A stretch of 64,000 nucleotides of DNA from Thermoactinospora rubra (GTDB lineage Bacteria > Actinomycetota > Actinomycetes > Streptosporangiales > Streptosporangiaceae), in assembly GCF_002093975.1 (NCBI RefSeq), contig NZ_MSZZ01000011.1, positions 62,001-126,000 of the forward strand, given 5' to 3'. A model generated the notes under the pieces. It was not told the origin of the DNA. It was given only the letters and a program-made list of their open reading frames with translations, and did no database searches. A program made the position numbers and the translations under genes. Each line of letters starts with the position of its first letter. Within the stretch, counting starts at the first letter, position 1. This document shows positions 47,346 to 56,166 of this stretch, piece after piece.

Positions 47346-48140
47346 TTAGTGCTCCGGGTGGAGCGCGCCGCCGATGTACATCGCGGCCAGCATGGCGAAC
47401 AGGAACGCCTGCAGGAACTGGATCAGCAGCTCCAGGGCGGTGAAGACGATGGTCATGACGACACCCAGCACGCCGATCGGCGCGCCGAGCGGCGTGAGCT
47501 GCTCGAACAGGAACCAGAAGCCCACGAGGCTGAAGAAGGCCAGCAGCATGTGGCCGGCGAACATGTTGGCGAACAGTCGCACCGCGTGGGTGAAGGGCGC
47601 GAGGATCATGTTCGAGGCGAACTCGAGCGGCGAGAGCAGGATGTACATCGCCTTCGGCACGCCGGGCGGGAACATCATGTTCTTGAAGTAGCCGATCGCT
47701 CCCTGGTGCTTGATGCCCAGGTAGATCTTGAGGACGTAGATCGTGAGCGCCAGGATGGCCGGGAAGGCGATGTGCGAGGCCACCGGGAACTGCAGCACCG
47801 GAACCACGCCCATCAGGTTCCAGACCCAGATGAGGAAGAACAGCGTCAGCAGCAGGCCCATCCACCGGTCGGCGTCCTTGCCCAGGAAGGGCCGGGCGAC
47901 CTGGTCACGCACGAAGGTGTAGCCGATCTCGGCGACGTTCTGGATGCCGCGCGGCACGAGCTTGGGCTTGGAGAAGGCGCTCCAGCAGAAGGCGATCACG
48001 ATGATCGAGCTGAGGATCGCCAGCAGGACGGGCTTGGTCAGCCAGCCGATGCCTGCGATCGGCGCGAGCTCGAACAGCTCCTGGGGGGTCGGAGGCGTGA
48101 ACTTGTCCGGATCGGCGGCGAGGAGCGTCAGCGCAGTCAC
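47346..48140 (-). CDS. atpB: ATP synthase subunit a
   Basis: The stator channel of Fo, 264 residues with five or six helices. The essential Arg is in FTHAVRLFANMFAGHM. Gln and acidic residues of the exit channel lie near ELLIQFLQAF. GTG start. Confidence 0.95.
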   Translation of the reverse strand: MTALTLLAADPDKFTPPTPQELFELAPIAGIGWLTKPVLLAILSSIIVIAFCWSAFSKPKLVPRGIQNVAEIGYTFVRDQVARPFLGKDADRWMGLLLTLFFLIWVWNLMGVVPVLQFPVASHIAFPAILALTIYVLKIYLGIKHQGAIGYFKNMMFPPGVPKAMYILLSPLEFASNMILAPFTHAVRLFANMFAGHMLLAFFSLVGFWFLFEQLTPLGAPIGVLGVVMTIVFTALELLIQFLQAFLFAMLAAMYIGGALHPEH

Positions 48141-48186
48141 GCGGCGTTCCCTTCAAGGTGGTAGGTGATCACAAGGATGGCCTGGG

Positions 48187-48402
48187 CTAGCGGCCGAACT
48201 TCCGATAGCACAGGTAGCCGGCCAGCACGGTGCCCAGGACGATGCCTATGAGAAAGAACGCGGACGTGCCCAGCCAACGGTCGAGCAACCACCCGATGCC
48301 GCCGTAGATAGCCATCCCGGCGAGCAGATAGCTGGGGACCGACCACGCGGCGTCGGCGAAGTCGCGACCGTCGTCTTCCGGTCGGCGTTCCTGTTCGCTC
48401 AT
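48187..48402 (-). CDS. AtpZ/AtpI-like small membrane protein
   Basis: A 71-residue protein with two transmembrane helices (about 24-40 and 46-64), ending CYRKFGR. Such AtpZ/AtpI-family proteins assist c-ring assembly or ion supply. It is the second gene of the operon after the longer AtpI-like gene. Confidence 0.75.
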   Translation of the reverse strand: MSEQERRPEDDGRDFADAAWSVPSYLLAGMAIYGGIGWLLDRWLGTSAFFLIGIVLGTVLAGYLCYRKFGR

Positions 48403-48468
48403 CGCGGCCCCGACGATAGCAGGCGGACGAAGGGCTAGTCATATCGAGCCCCGTCACTGCGTCGCGGC

Positions 48469-48876
48469 TCATGGCCTGCTCCCGTCGGGGTCGACGTAGA
48501 GCATCTTCGTCTTGACGAATCCCCGCACCTCGGCGGCGGTCCACACGATCGTGCAGACGATCACGGCCCAGGCGAAGGCCTTGGGGTTCCACGCCGTGGT
48601 GTCGCCGAACGCGCGCAGCACGATCATCAGGACGACGACCTTGACGATGTAGCTGCCGACGGCGGCCATCGCCATGATCTGGGGCGAGACTCGCGAGGCG
48701 TAGGAGACGGCCACCACGCTGATGCTGAAGAAGACACCCACCAGCAGTACGGCGAGGGCCGCGCCGAGCGCGCCCTTGCCACCCGCCACGACGGCGGCCA
48801 CGACGGCGGCCACGACACCCACCGCGAGAGTGGGCAGCGCCGCCATCTTCAGCACGCGCACGTCATTGGGCTGCAT
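48469..48876 (-). CDS. atpI: ATP synthase protein I-like membrane protein
   Basis: A 135-residue protein with four hydrophobic helices, the position and layout of actinobacterial AtpI. The ATG at 48876 has GGAG 6 nt upstream. First gene of the operon; a Rex-like site lies 63-80 nt before it. Function is assembly assistance for the c-ring by analogy. Confidence 0.75.
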   Translation of the reverse strand: MQPNDVRVLKMAALPTLAVGVVAAVVAAVVAGGKGALGAALAVLLVGVFFSISVVAVSYASRVSPQIMAMAAVGSYIVKVVVLMIVLRAFGDTTAWNPKAFAWAVIVCTIVWTAAEVRGFVKTKMLYVDPDGSRP

Positions 48877-48938
48877 GTGGTCTCCAGCACAGGTTGTCAA
48901 GCGAGCGGTTGCTTCCCATTGGGCTTGGGAACCCCTGC

Positions 48939-48956
48939 TCGTGAAAGATATCACAA
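48939..48956. promoter_or_regulatory. Rex-like redox operator before the ATP synthase operon
   Basis: On the minus strand TTGTGATATCTTTCACGA matches the actinobacterial Rex consensus TGTGAACGCGTTCACA at nine of the ten outer half-site positions. Rex senses NADH/NAD and represses respiratory genes; the atp operon is a reported Streptomyces target, as I recall. It lies upstream of the first operon gene. Confidence 0.5.
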
Positions 48957-49007
48957 GCTCTGGGATGCCCGCTTTTACCTGCCTTTTCTAGGGAGGTCAG
49001 AGGGAGG

Positions 49008-50213
49008 TCAGCGAAGCGCCGAGGACTCCGCCGTGATGGGCGGCATCGGGCCGGTGGGCGGCCCGTCGTCATCGTCGGGCACCCGTCGCCGGCCGGAGGC
49101 GTGCGACCCACGGCTGCGCCACCGCGGCGCCGCCATCAGCACCAGCACGCCGAGCGCCAGCAGGATCATGGCGGGGAAGAACAGCAGCGGAACGCCCAGC
49201 ATCGACATGCCCACCAGGCCGAAGGCGAAGATGAAGGTCCAGGCGTACATGATCAGGACCGTGTGGCGGTGGGAGTGGCCGATGTCCATCAGCAGGTGGT
49301 GCAGGTGCCCGCGGTCGGGCGCGAAGGGCGACTTGCCATAGGAGGTGCGCCGCACGACCGCGGTGATGAGGTCGACCAGGGGCAGCACCAGCACCGACAG
49401 GGGGACCAGCAGCGGCACCAGGGCGCCGAACTTGTTGACGTCGTCGGGGATCAGCGTCGGATCGGCCGCGGGCGTCACGCTGATCAGCGACGTGGCGAGC
49501 ACCAGGCCCAGCAGCATGGCGCCGGTGTCGCCCATGAAGATCTTCGCCGGGTGGAAGTTGTGCGGCAGGAAGCCCAGGCACACGCCGATGAGGATGGCGG
49601 TGATCGCCGCCGTGACGTTGATGCGGTTGTCCTCCAGCACCTGGTCGAGGCGGATCGAGTAGGCCCAGGTCGCCATGGCCGCGATGGCGACGATGCCCGC
49701 GGCCAGCCCGTCGAGGCCGTCGACGAAGTTCACGGCGTTGATCACCACGACCACGACGAGGATCGTCAGGACCGCGCTGGAGAGCTGGTCGAGGATGATC
49801 ATCGACTCGCCCCAGTTGCGCGGCAGGGGGATGTAGGTCAGGCGCAGGTTGAAGTACACCAGCACGCCCGCCGCCGCGACCTGCCCGCCCATCTTGATGA
49901 ACGGGTCCATGCCCCACCAGTCGTCGAGGAACCCGGTGAACGCGATGATCGCGCCGGCGAGGATCAGGGCCAGCGCGGTCTTCCCCTCGGCCAGCGCGGC
50001 CCCGGTGTGCGCCAGCTGCCCGGTCACCAGCAGCCCCGCGACCAGCCCGCCGTACATGGCCAGGCCGCCCAGGCGCGGTGTCGGGGTGGTGTGCACGTCC
50101 CGGTCTCGCACCTCCGGCATGGCACCGATGCGGATGGCGAAGCGGCGGACCAGTGGGACCAGCAGGTAGGTCACCACCGCCGCGACAAGCGCCATGTAGA
50201 GGTATTCGCGCAC
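49008..50213 (-). CDS. wecA: Undecaprenyl-phosphate GlcNAc-1-phosphate transferase
   Basis: A 401-residue polytopic transferase (about 11 helices) that puts a sugar-1-phosphate on the lipid carrier, starting cell-wall glycopolymer synthesis. Motifs are NFVDGLDGLAAG, FMGDTGAM and HLHHLLMDIGHSHR. Upstream of the atp operon, as Rv1302 is in Mycobacterium. The C-terminal 40 residues are hydrophilic and disordered. Confidence 0.93.
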   Translation of the reverse strand: MREYLYMALVAAVVTYLLVPLVRRFAIRIGAMPEVRDRDVHTTPTPRLGGLAMYGGLVAGLLVTGQLAHTGAALAEGKTALALILAGAIIAFTGFLDDWWGMDPFIKMGGQVAAAGVLVYFNLRLTYIPLPRNWGESMIILDQLSSAVLTILVVVVVINAVNFVDGLDGLAAGIVAIAAMATWAYSIRLDQVLEDNRINVTAAITAILIGVCLGFLPHNFHPAKIFMGDTGAMLLGLVLATSLISVTPAADPTLIPDDVNKFGALVPLLVPLSVLVLPLVDLITAVVRRTSYGKSPFAPDRGHLHHLLMDIGHSHRHTVLIMYAWTFIFAFGLVGMSMLGVPLLFFPAMILLALGVLVLMAAPRWRSRGSHASGRRRVPDDDDGPPTGPMPPITAESSALR

Positions 50214-50271
50214 GGACCCAGTTTCCTCGATCTTCCCGCTCGCTGTGACCGGAAAACGGCACAGACTCGGC

Positions 50272-51528
50272 TTATAAATCGCTGGGATATGGCTGGTGGA
50301 TGGCTACCATACTGGAAACCCGCGCCCGTACGGCAGCCGCGCTCTCCCGATCGCGCACCACCCGCGCCACCAGCGATCCGACCTCCTTCATCTCCTCCGG
50401 GCCCATGCCCTGCGTGGTGACGCACAGCGTCCCCACCCGGATCCCGGACGTGGCCGACGGCGGCTCCGGATCGTAGGGGATCACGTTCCGGTTCAGCGTG
50501 ATGCCGGCCGCCGCGCAGCGGTGCTCCGCCTCCGCGCCGCTCACGCCGAGCGGGCGCAGGTCGAACAGCGCCAGATGGTTGTCCGTACCCCCGGTGACGG
50601 GACGCATGCCTTCGGCGGCCAGCGCCTCGCACAACGCCCGCGAGTTGGCCACCACGGCGGCCGCGTAGGCGGCGAACTCCGGGCGCAGCGCCTCGCCGAA
50701 GGCCACGGCCTTGGCGGCGATCGTGTGCATCTGCGGCCCGTCCTGGACGAAGGGGAACACCGCCCGGTCGATCCGCCTGGCCAGCTCCGCCGTGCACAGG
50801 ATGGCGCCGCCGCGCGGCCCGCGCAGCGCCTTGTGGGTGGTGAAGGTCACCACGTCCGCGTACGGCACGGCCGACGGGATCGCGCCTCCCGCCATGAGCC
50901 CGATGGTGTGCGCCACGTCGGCCAGCAGCCAGGCGCCCACCTCGTCGGCGATGTCGCGCAGGACCGCGAAGTCGATCAGGCGCGGGTAGGCGGTCGCCCC
51001 GCAGACGACGACCTTGGGCTGGTGCCGCAGCGCCAGGTCCCTGACCTCGTCGTAGTCGATGAGCTCGGTGTCGCGGCGCACCCCGTAGGCGACCACGTCG
51101 AACCACCGGCCGGAGAAGTTCACCTTCGAGCCGTGGGTGAGGTGCCCGCCGTGCTCCAGGGCCATGGCCAGCATCGTGTCGCCCGGCTGGAGGAGCGCGG
51201 CATAGGCGGCCAGGTTGGCGCTGGCGCCCGAGTGCGGCTGGACGTTGGCGTGCTCGGCGCCGAACAGGGCCCTGGCCCGCTCGATCGCCAGGTACTCGGC
51301 CCGGTCGACGACCTCGCAGCCGCCGTGGTAGCGCCGCCCGGGGTAGCCCTCGGCGTACTTGTTGGTCAGCGTGGAGCCGAGCGCGGCCAGCACGGCGGGC
51401 GAGGTGAAGTTCTCGCTCGCGATGAGCTGCAACCCGCCGCGCACCCGCGCCAGCTCGTCGAGCAGGATCCTGGCCACCTCAGGGTCCTGGCGCTGGAGCC
51501 GGGCGAAGTCGGGGCCGTAGAAGGGCAC
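50272..51528 (-). CDS. glyA: Serine hydroxymethyltransferase
   Basis: A 418-residue PLP enzyme interconverting serine and glycine with tetrahydrofolate. PLP lysine is in TFTTHKALRGPRGG. IASENFTS, HSGASAN and the Arg in SGIRVGT are family motifs. The GTG at 51528 fits the family length; no strong ribosome-binding site is visible. A second SHMT elsewhere in the genome is likely, because this copy has slightly divergent motifs (THKA rather than THKT). Confidence 0.92.
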   Translation of the reverse strand: MPFYGPDFARLQRQDPEVARILLDELARVRGGLQLIASENFTSPAVLAALGSTLTNKYAEGYPGRRYHGGCEVVDRAEYLAIERARALFGAEHANVQPHSGASANLAAYAALLQPGDTMLAMALEHGGHLTHGSKVNFSGRWFDVVAYGVRRDTELIDYDEVRDLALRHQPKVVVCGATAYPRLIDFAVLRDIADEVGAWLLADVAHTIGLMAGGAIPSAVPYADVVTFTTHKALRGPRGGAILCTAELARRIDRAVFPFVQDGPQMHTIAAKAVAFGEALRPEFAAYAAAVVANSRALCEALAAEGMRPVTGGTDNHLALFDLRPLGVSGAEAEHRCAAAGITLNRNVIPYDPEPPSATSGIRVGTLCVTTQGMGPEEMKEVGSLVARVVRDRESAAAVRARVSSMVAIHQPYPSDL

Positions 51529-51554
51529 TTCATGACTGTATGCCCAGGTCCGGG

Positions 51555-51932
51555 TTACGAGAAGGCATGCGGCGCGCCCGTCGTGACCGGCACCCAGCGC
51601 GGGGTGTCGGCCGCCTCGTCGCTGATGGAGGTCAGCACGGCCTGCCGGTACAGCCGCAGCCGCGTGCGCCACTCCCCGAGGTCCTCGACGTAGCGCGAGC
51701 CGACCGGCGCGTCCCACGTCTGCGGGCTCCTGGCCAGCTGGTAGGCCTTGTCCAGCGCGCCCGTGAGCTCCTCCAGCAGCGGCAGGACGCTCTGCCACAG
51801 GGTCACCAGGCGCTCGTACTCGGGGTTGAACCGCCATGCGGTCGGCTGCCCGTCCAGCGGCCCTGCGGTGCCCGCGCTGGGTGGCATCTCACCGGGCTGG
51901 CGCGGCTGCGGCGCGGGGGGATCGGCGTACAT
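51555..51932 (-). CDS. Unrecognised 125-residue protein
   Basis: I do not recognise it. A proline-rich N-terminus (1-30) is followed by a helical core with regularly spaced aromatics (YERLVTLWQSVLPLLEELTG, YVEDLGEWRTRLRLYRQAVL). No signal peptide or membrane helix. Its ATG directly follows the stop of the upstream repeat protein, so the two likely form one transcript and perhaps one complex. The long plus-strand frame across it is discounted as antisense. Confidence 0.6.
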   Translation of the reverse strand: MYADPPAPQPRQPGEMPPSAGTAGPLDGQPTAWRFNPEYERLVTLWQSVLPLLEELTGALDKAYQLARSPQTWDAPVGSRYVEDLGEWRTRLRLYRQAVLTSISDEAADTPRWVPVTTGAPHAFS

Positions 51933-52913
51933 CTAGGCGGTTCCTCCAGGTGCTCCGGGCTCGACGGATCCGGGCGGACCGTCGGGCTTGACGTCCTTGG
52001 GCGCCCACTCGCCACTGCCCCACTCCCCCTTGGGCACCTCCACCGACGGCATGTCCATCGGCTCCACGTCGCGGCTGTTCTTGAGGATCTCGGCGACCCA
52101 GGCGTCGCTGGGCGGGGTGACCTCGACCGACACCACCACGCCACCGTCCGGCACCACCACATTTCCGGCGGTCGCCGTGACCGTGCCGGGCCGGCCGTCC
52201 GGCTCGGCGTCCTGCGGCCCGCCCCGGGGGTCCTCGGCCGAGGGCATGTCGGCGGGCGGGACCTCGCGGCTGTCGCGCAGCGTCCGGGCCACCTCCTCGT
52301 CGGCGGGCGGGGTGACCTCGACCGACACCACCTCGCCGTCCTCGACGCGGACGTCCAGGTCGACGGACTCGGGGTCCCGCGCCACGAGGTCGGAGACCTG
52401 CTGGGCGACGGGCGAGTCCAGCGGCACCTGCAGCATCCTGACCCCGTCGACCTCGACCACCCGGGGAACCGCGCGCCCGCCCTCGTCCGGGGTGCCCTCG
52501 GCCTCCCGGTCGCCCTTGGGCGCCTCCTCCTTCGGAATGCCGTCCTTGGGAGCGCCGTCCTTGGGAGCCTGCTCCCGTGGCGCCTCGTCCTTGGGGGTGC
52601 CCTTGCCGGATGTCTCGGCGGACGTGTCGGCGGGCGTCTCGGCAGGCGGGGTCTCGCGGGAGGCGGGCGGCGTCGTGGCGCGGCCGTCCTCCCGCTTCTC
52701 CAGCAGCGCCAGCCGGGCCGTGACGTCGCGGACCATCTCGTCGCAGGCGTCGGCCACCTGGGAGGGGCGGTGCGTCGTCCGGACCGCCACCCCGGCGGCC
52801 CCGGTCAGCTGGGCGACGCGCCCCTCGATCTGCCGCATCCGCGTCGCCGCGTGCCGTACCTCCGCCAGCAGCTCGCGGACGAGCTTGGGATCCATCCCGT
52901 CGAACTTGGCCAC
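51933..52913 (-). CDS. Unrecognised protein with duplicated module and low-complexity linker
   Basis: A 326-residue protein in three parts. Residues 1-70 are helical, with a heptad-like pattern recalling WXG100-like hairpins. Residues 70-160 are a disordered linker rich in Pro, Glu, Lys and Asp. The C-terminal half carries two related modules (VVSVEVTPPADEEVARTL and VVSVEVTPPSDAWVAEIL, each ending in a DMPS-type tail). GTG at 52913 with GAGGGC upstream. It sits between tsaC and glyA, normally close neighbours. Function unknown. Confidence 0.65.
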   Translation of the reverse strand: MAKFDGMDPKLVRELLAEVRHAATRMRQIEGRVAQLTGAAGVAVRTTHRPSQVADACDEMVRDVTARLALLEKREDGRATTPPASRETPPAETPADTSAETSGKGTPKDEAPREQAPKDGAPKDGIPKEEAPKGDREAEGTPDEGGRAVPRVVEVDGVRMLQVPLDSPVAQQVSDLVARDPESVDLDVRVEDGEVVSVEVTPPADEEVARTLRDSREVPPADMPSAEDPRGGPQDAEPDGRPGTVTATAGNVVVPDGGVVVSVEVTPPSDAWVAEILKNSRDVEPMDMPSVEVPKGEWGSGEWAPKDVKPDGPPGSVEPGAPGGTA

Positions 52914-52972
52914 GCCCTCACGGTAGGGGCCGGGCGGGGCCGCGGCCCCGAGGGATAAGCAGAAGGTATGCC

Positions 52973-53620
52973 TCAGGCGTCGGTGGCCACGTAGCCGACG
53001 ATGCCGCGCAGCTTCTCCACCGGGATGGCGCCCTTCCTCAGCAGCCGCGGGATCGGCGTGGTCAGGTCGACGATCGTGGAGGGGACGTTGTCGGCGCAGG
53101 GACCGCCGTCGAGGTAGACCGCCACCGAGTCGCCCAGCTGCTCCTCGGCCTCCTGCGCCGTCGTCGCGGCGGGCGCGCCGGAGCGGTTGGCGCTGGAGAC
53201 GGCCATCGGGCCGGTCTCCTTGAGCAGCTCGAGCGCGACCGGGTGCAACGGCATGCGGATCGCGACCGTGCCCTTGGTGTCGCCCAGGTCCCACGACAGC
53301 GCCCGGTTGGCCTTGCACACGACCGTCAGCGGGCCCGGCCAGAAGGCGTCGATGAGGTCCTGCCCGTAGGGGCCCAGGTCCTCCACCAGCGCGGTGGCGG
53401 CCCGCACGGTGCCCACGAGCACGGGCGAGGGCATGTCACGGCCGCGTCCCTTGGCCTCCAGCAACGCGGTCACCGCCGCCGGGGTGAAGGCGTCGGCGCC
53501 GATGCCGTAGACCGTGTCGGTCGGCAGGACGACCAGCTCGCCACGCCGTACGGCTGCCGCCGCCTCGATCAGTCCGGCGGCTCGCTGGTCGGGGTCAGCG
53601 CAGTCGAATCGTTGTGCCAC
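52973..53620 (-). CDS. tsaC: L-threonylcarbamoyladenylate synthase
   Basis: A 215-residue Sua5/YrdC/YciO protein that makes the activated threonylcarbamoyl group for t6A37 of tRNA. VLPTDTVYGIGADAF, KGRGRDMPSPVLVG and VSSANRSGAPA are conserved. It follows prmC with a 9-bp gap, as usual in actinobacteria. Confidence 0.94.
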   Translation of the reverse strand: MAQRFDCADPDQRAAGLIEAAAAVRRGELVVLPTDTVYGIGADAFTPAAVTALLEAKGRGRDMPSPVLVGTVRAATALVEDLGPYGQDLIDAFWPGPLTVVCKANRALSWDLGDTKGTVAIRMPLHPVALELLKETGPMAVSSANRSGAPAATTAQEAEEQLGDSVAVYLDGGPCADNVPSTIVDLTTPIPRLLRKGAIPVEKLRGIVGYVATDA

Positions 53621-53629
53621 GCGGAAATC

Positions 53630-54490
53630 CTAGTCCTGGTCCTGGCCCAGCCTGGCCGTGACGAAGCGGTCTCTGCGCGTCAGGTCCTGGCGCAGCCGGG
53701 TGTCCTGCCAGCCGTTGGACTCGGGGAACAGCAGGTAGACGGCCTGGCCCTGGTCGTCGGCGTGCTCGACGGCCACCCAGCCGCCCGGCCTGAGCAGCCG
53801 CCGCGCCGTCCGCTCCACCGCCCTGACCTCGCCGAGGCCGTCGTCGCCCGTGCCGTACAGGGCCCGCCTGGGGTCGTAGTCGCGCACCTCGGGATCGCGC
53901 GGCACCGCGCCCGGCGGGATGTAGGGCGGGTTGGAGATCACCAGGTCGACCTTGCCGTTGAGCTCGGGCAGCGCGTCGGCCAGGTCCTCCGGGTGCAGGT
54001 GGACGCGGCCCTGGCCCAGCTCGGTGATGTTGCGCTTGGCCCAGGAGTACGCCTCGGGGTCCACCTCCACGGCGTGCACCTCGGCCAGCGCCACCTCCTG
54101 GGCGATCGACAGCGCGATGGCGCCCGAGCCCGTGCCGAGGTCGACCACGACCGGGGCGGCCACGTCCATCTCGCGCAGCCGCTCGATCGCCCACCCGGTC
54201 ATGACCTCGGTCTCCGGGCGCGGCACGAACACCCCGGGGCCGACGTTCAGCTCCAGGTAGCGGAAGTACGCCTTGCCCGTGATGTGCTGCAGCGGCTCGC
54301 GCGCCTCGCGCCGGGCGACGCCCTCCCAGAACCGGGCGTCGAAGTCGGAGTCCTTGACCGTGTGCAGCTCGCTCCTGCGGACGCCGTGGACGAAGGCCGC
54401 GATCTCCTCCGCGTCGGTGCGCGGGGAGGGCACTCCCGCCTCGGCGAGCCGGGCAGTGGCGTGTGCGATCTCGTCCAGTAGGAATGTCAT
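53630..54490 (-). CDS. prmC: Peptide chain release factor N5-glutamine methyltransferase
   Basis: A 286-residue PrmC. The N-terminal helical bundle is followed by a SAM-binding motif [14 protein letters not shown] and the catalytic NPPYIP. It methylates the GGQ glutamine of release factors. The ATG overlaps the prfA stop by 4 bp (ATGA). Confidence 0.95.
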   Translation of the reverse strand: MTFLLDEIAHATARLAEAGVPSPRTDAEEIAAFVHGVRRSELHTVKDSDFDARFWEGVARREAREPLQHITGKAYFRYLELNVGPGVFVPRPETEVMTGWAIERLREMDVAAPVVVDLGTGSGAIALSIAQEVALAEVHAVEVDPEAYSWAKRNITELGQGRVHLHPEDLADALPELNGKVDLVISNPPYIPPGAVPRDPEVRDYDPRRALYGTGDDGLGEVRAVERTARRLLRPGGWVAVEHADDQGQAVYLLFPESNGWQDTRLRQDLTRRDRFVTARLGQDQD

Positions 54491-55539
54491 GAGTGTGCGG
54501 CGAGCTTCTCCGCCATCTCGGCGTCGATGAGGGCCTGGGTGACGGCGTGCAGGTCGCCGTCGAGCACCTGGTCGAGGTTGTAGGCCTTGAACCCGACCCG
54601 GTGGTCGGAGATGCGGTTCTCCGGGAAGTTGTAGGTGCGGATCCGCTCGCTCCGGTCGACCGTGCGCACCTGCGACTTGCGCTCGGCCTGCGCGGCGGCC
54701 TCCGCCTCCTCCTGCGCCATGGCCAGCAGCCGGGCGCGCAGGATGCGCATCGCCGACTCCTTGTTCTGCAGCTGGCTCTTCTCGTTCTGGCACGAGACGA
54801 CCACGCCCGTGGGCAGGTGCGTGATGCGCACCGCCGAGTCGGTGGTGTTGACCGACTGGCCGCCGGGGCCGCTGGACCGGTAGACGTCGATGCGCAGGTC
54901 GTTGGGGTCGATCTGGACGTCGACCTCCTCGGCCTCCGGGTAGACGAGCACGCCGGCGGCGCTGGTGTGGATGCGGCCCTGCGACTCGGTGACGGGCACG
55001 CGCTGCACGCGGTGGACCCCGCCCTCGTACTTCAGCCGGCTCCACACGCCCTCGTCGCCCTTCGCCTTGATCGCGACGGTGACGTCCTTGTAGCCGCCCA
55101 GGTCGGAGTGCTGCGCGTCGATGATCTCGGTCTTCCAGCCCTGCCGCTCGGCGAAGCGCAGATACATCCTGAGCAGGTCGCCGGCGAACAGCGCCGACTC
55201 CTCGCCGCCCTCGCCCGCCTTGATCTCCATGATGATGTCCTTGTCATCGTTGGGATCGCGCGGGATGAGCAGGTGCTTGAGCCGCTCCTCCAGCTTGGGG
55301 ACGCGCTGCTCCAGCTCGGCGGCCTCCTCGGCGAAGCTCTCGTCCTCGCTCGCGAGCTCCCTGGCCGTGGCCAGGTCGTTGCGGGCCGACTCCAGCTCGC
55401 GGTAGGTGGCGACGACGGGCGTCAGCTGGGCGTAGCGCTTGCCCAGCGTGCGCGCCCTGTTCTGGTCGGCGTGCACGGCGGGATCCGCGAGCTGCGTCTC
55501 CAGCTCCGCGTGCTCCTTGAGCAACTCGTCCAGGTTCAC
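54487..55539 (-). CDS. prfA: Peptide chain release factor 1
   Basis: A 350-residue RF1. GGQ is in [10 protein letters not shown]. The codon-recognition region and RF1-type length support RF1 rather than RF2, and prmC is its direct neighbour. Confidence 0.96.
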   Translation of the reverse strand: MNLDELLKEHAELETQLADPAVHADQNRARTLGKRYAQLTPVVATYRELESARNDLATARELASEDESFAEEAAELEQRVPKLEERLKHLLIPRDPNDDKDIIMEIKAGEGGEESALFAGDLLRMYLRFAERQGWKTEIIDAQHSDLGGYKDVTVAIKAKGDEGVWSRLKYEGGVHRVQRVPVTESQGRIHTSAAGVLVYPEAEEVDVQIDPNDLRIDVYRSSGPGGQSVNTTDSAVRITHLPTGVVVSCQNEKSQLQNKESAMRILRARLLAMAQEEAEAAAQAERKSQVRTVDRSERIRTYNFPENRISDHRVGFKAYNLDQVLDGDLHAVTQALIDAEMAEKLAAHS

Positions 55540-55609
55540 TGTGTTGTCCTGCCTCGCTCCGCTCGGCGGGTTCGGTCGCCTTGGGGCCGCCGTCTTCCCT
55601 CGTCGTGGC

Positions 55610-55628
55610 GAGGACGCTTCGCGTCCTC
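55610..55628. other. Hairpin in the rpmE-prfA gap
   Basis: GAGGACGC-TTC-GCGTCCTC, an 8-bp perfect stem with a tight loop, lies 71-89 bp upstream of prfA. It could be a leader structure of prfA or a second terminator after rpmE. Confidence 0.45.
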
Positions 55629-55703
55629 ACCACTCCTCAGTCCAGACGACGGCACTCCCTCACCGTGCCGTCCTTCGCTCTTCGATGGGCTCCATCACCA
55701 ACA

Positions 55704-55743
55704 ACGCCGACCCGGGGGCACGTCTGTGCCACCGGGCCGGCGT
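55704..55743 (-). terminator. Terminator after rpmE
   Basis: Eighteen-base arms (55704-55721 and 55726-55743) pair with only two mismatches around a 4-nt loop, 8 nt beyond the rpmE stop. Very GC-rich with no T-tract, the common actinomycete form. Confidence 0.65.
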
Positions 55744-55751
55744 CGTGGAAG

Positions 55752-55961
55752 CTAAGCCTTCTTGCCGAACCGCTTCTCGAAGCGCGCCACGCGGCCGCCG
55801 GTGTCGAGGATCTTCTGCTTGCCGGTGTAGAAGGGGTGGCAGGCCGAGCACACGTCGGCGTGGATCACGCCGTTCTTCGCGGTGCTGCGCGTGGTGAAGG
55901 AGTTGCCACAGGCACAGGTGACCTGCGTCACGTGGTACTCGGGGTGGATGTCCTTCTTCAT
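55752..55961 (-). CDS. rpmE: 50S ribosomal protein L31, zinc-binding form
   Basis: A 69-residue L31. Zinc ligands are readable in TCACGNSF and DVCSACHPF, so it is the C-plus form, used when zinc is ample and replaced by a C-minus paralogue under Zur control. Confidence 0.96.
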   Translation of the reverse strand: MKKDIHPEYHVTQVTCACGNSFTTRSTAKNGVIHADVCSACHPFYTGKQKILDTGGRVARFEKRFGKKA

Positions 55962-56166
55962 GGATGTCCTTTCGAGATGCGGTCGCCGGGTCGCTCGACG
56001 GGCGGGAACCGGTACCGCGACGGTTCAGCTACCAGTGTGCCAGATCGTTGAACCACTCCAGGCCAGGACACATTCCCGGGCTTTCATGATCTGGACGGGT
56101 CACTTGCGTCACAATAGGCTCGCCAAACCGCACCATTCCCCTCATCCGCACATAAAGGAACCCCAC

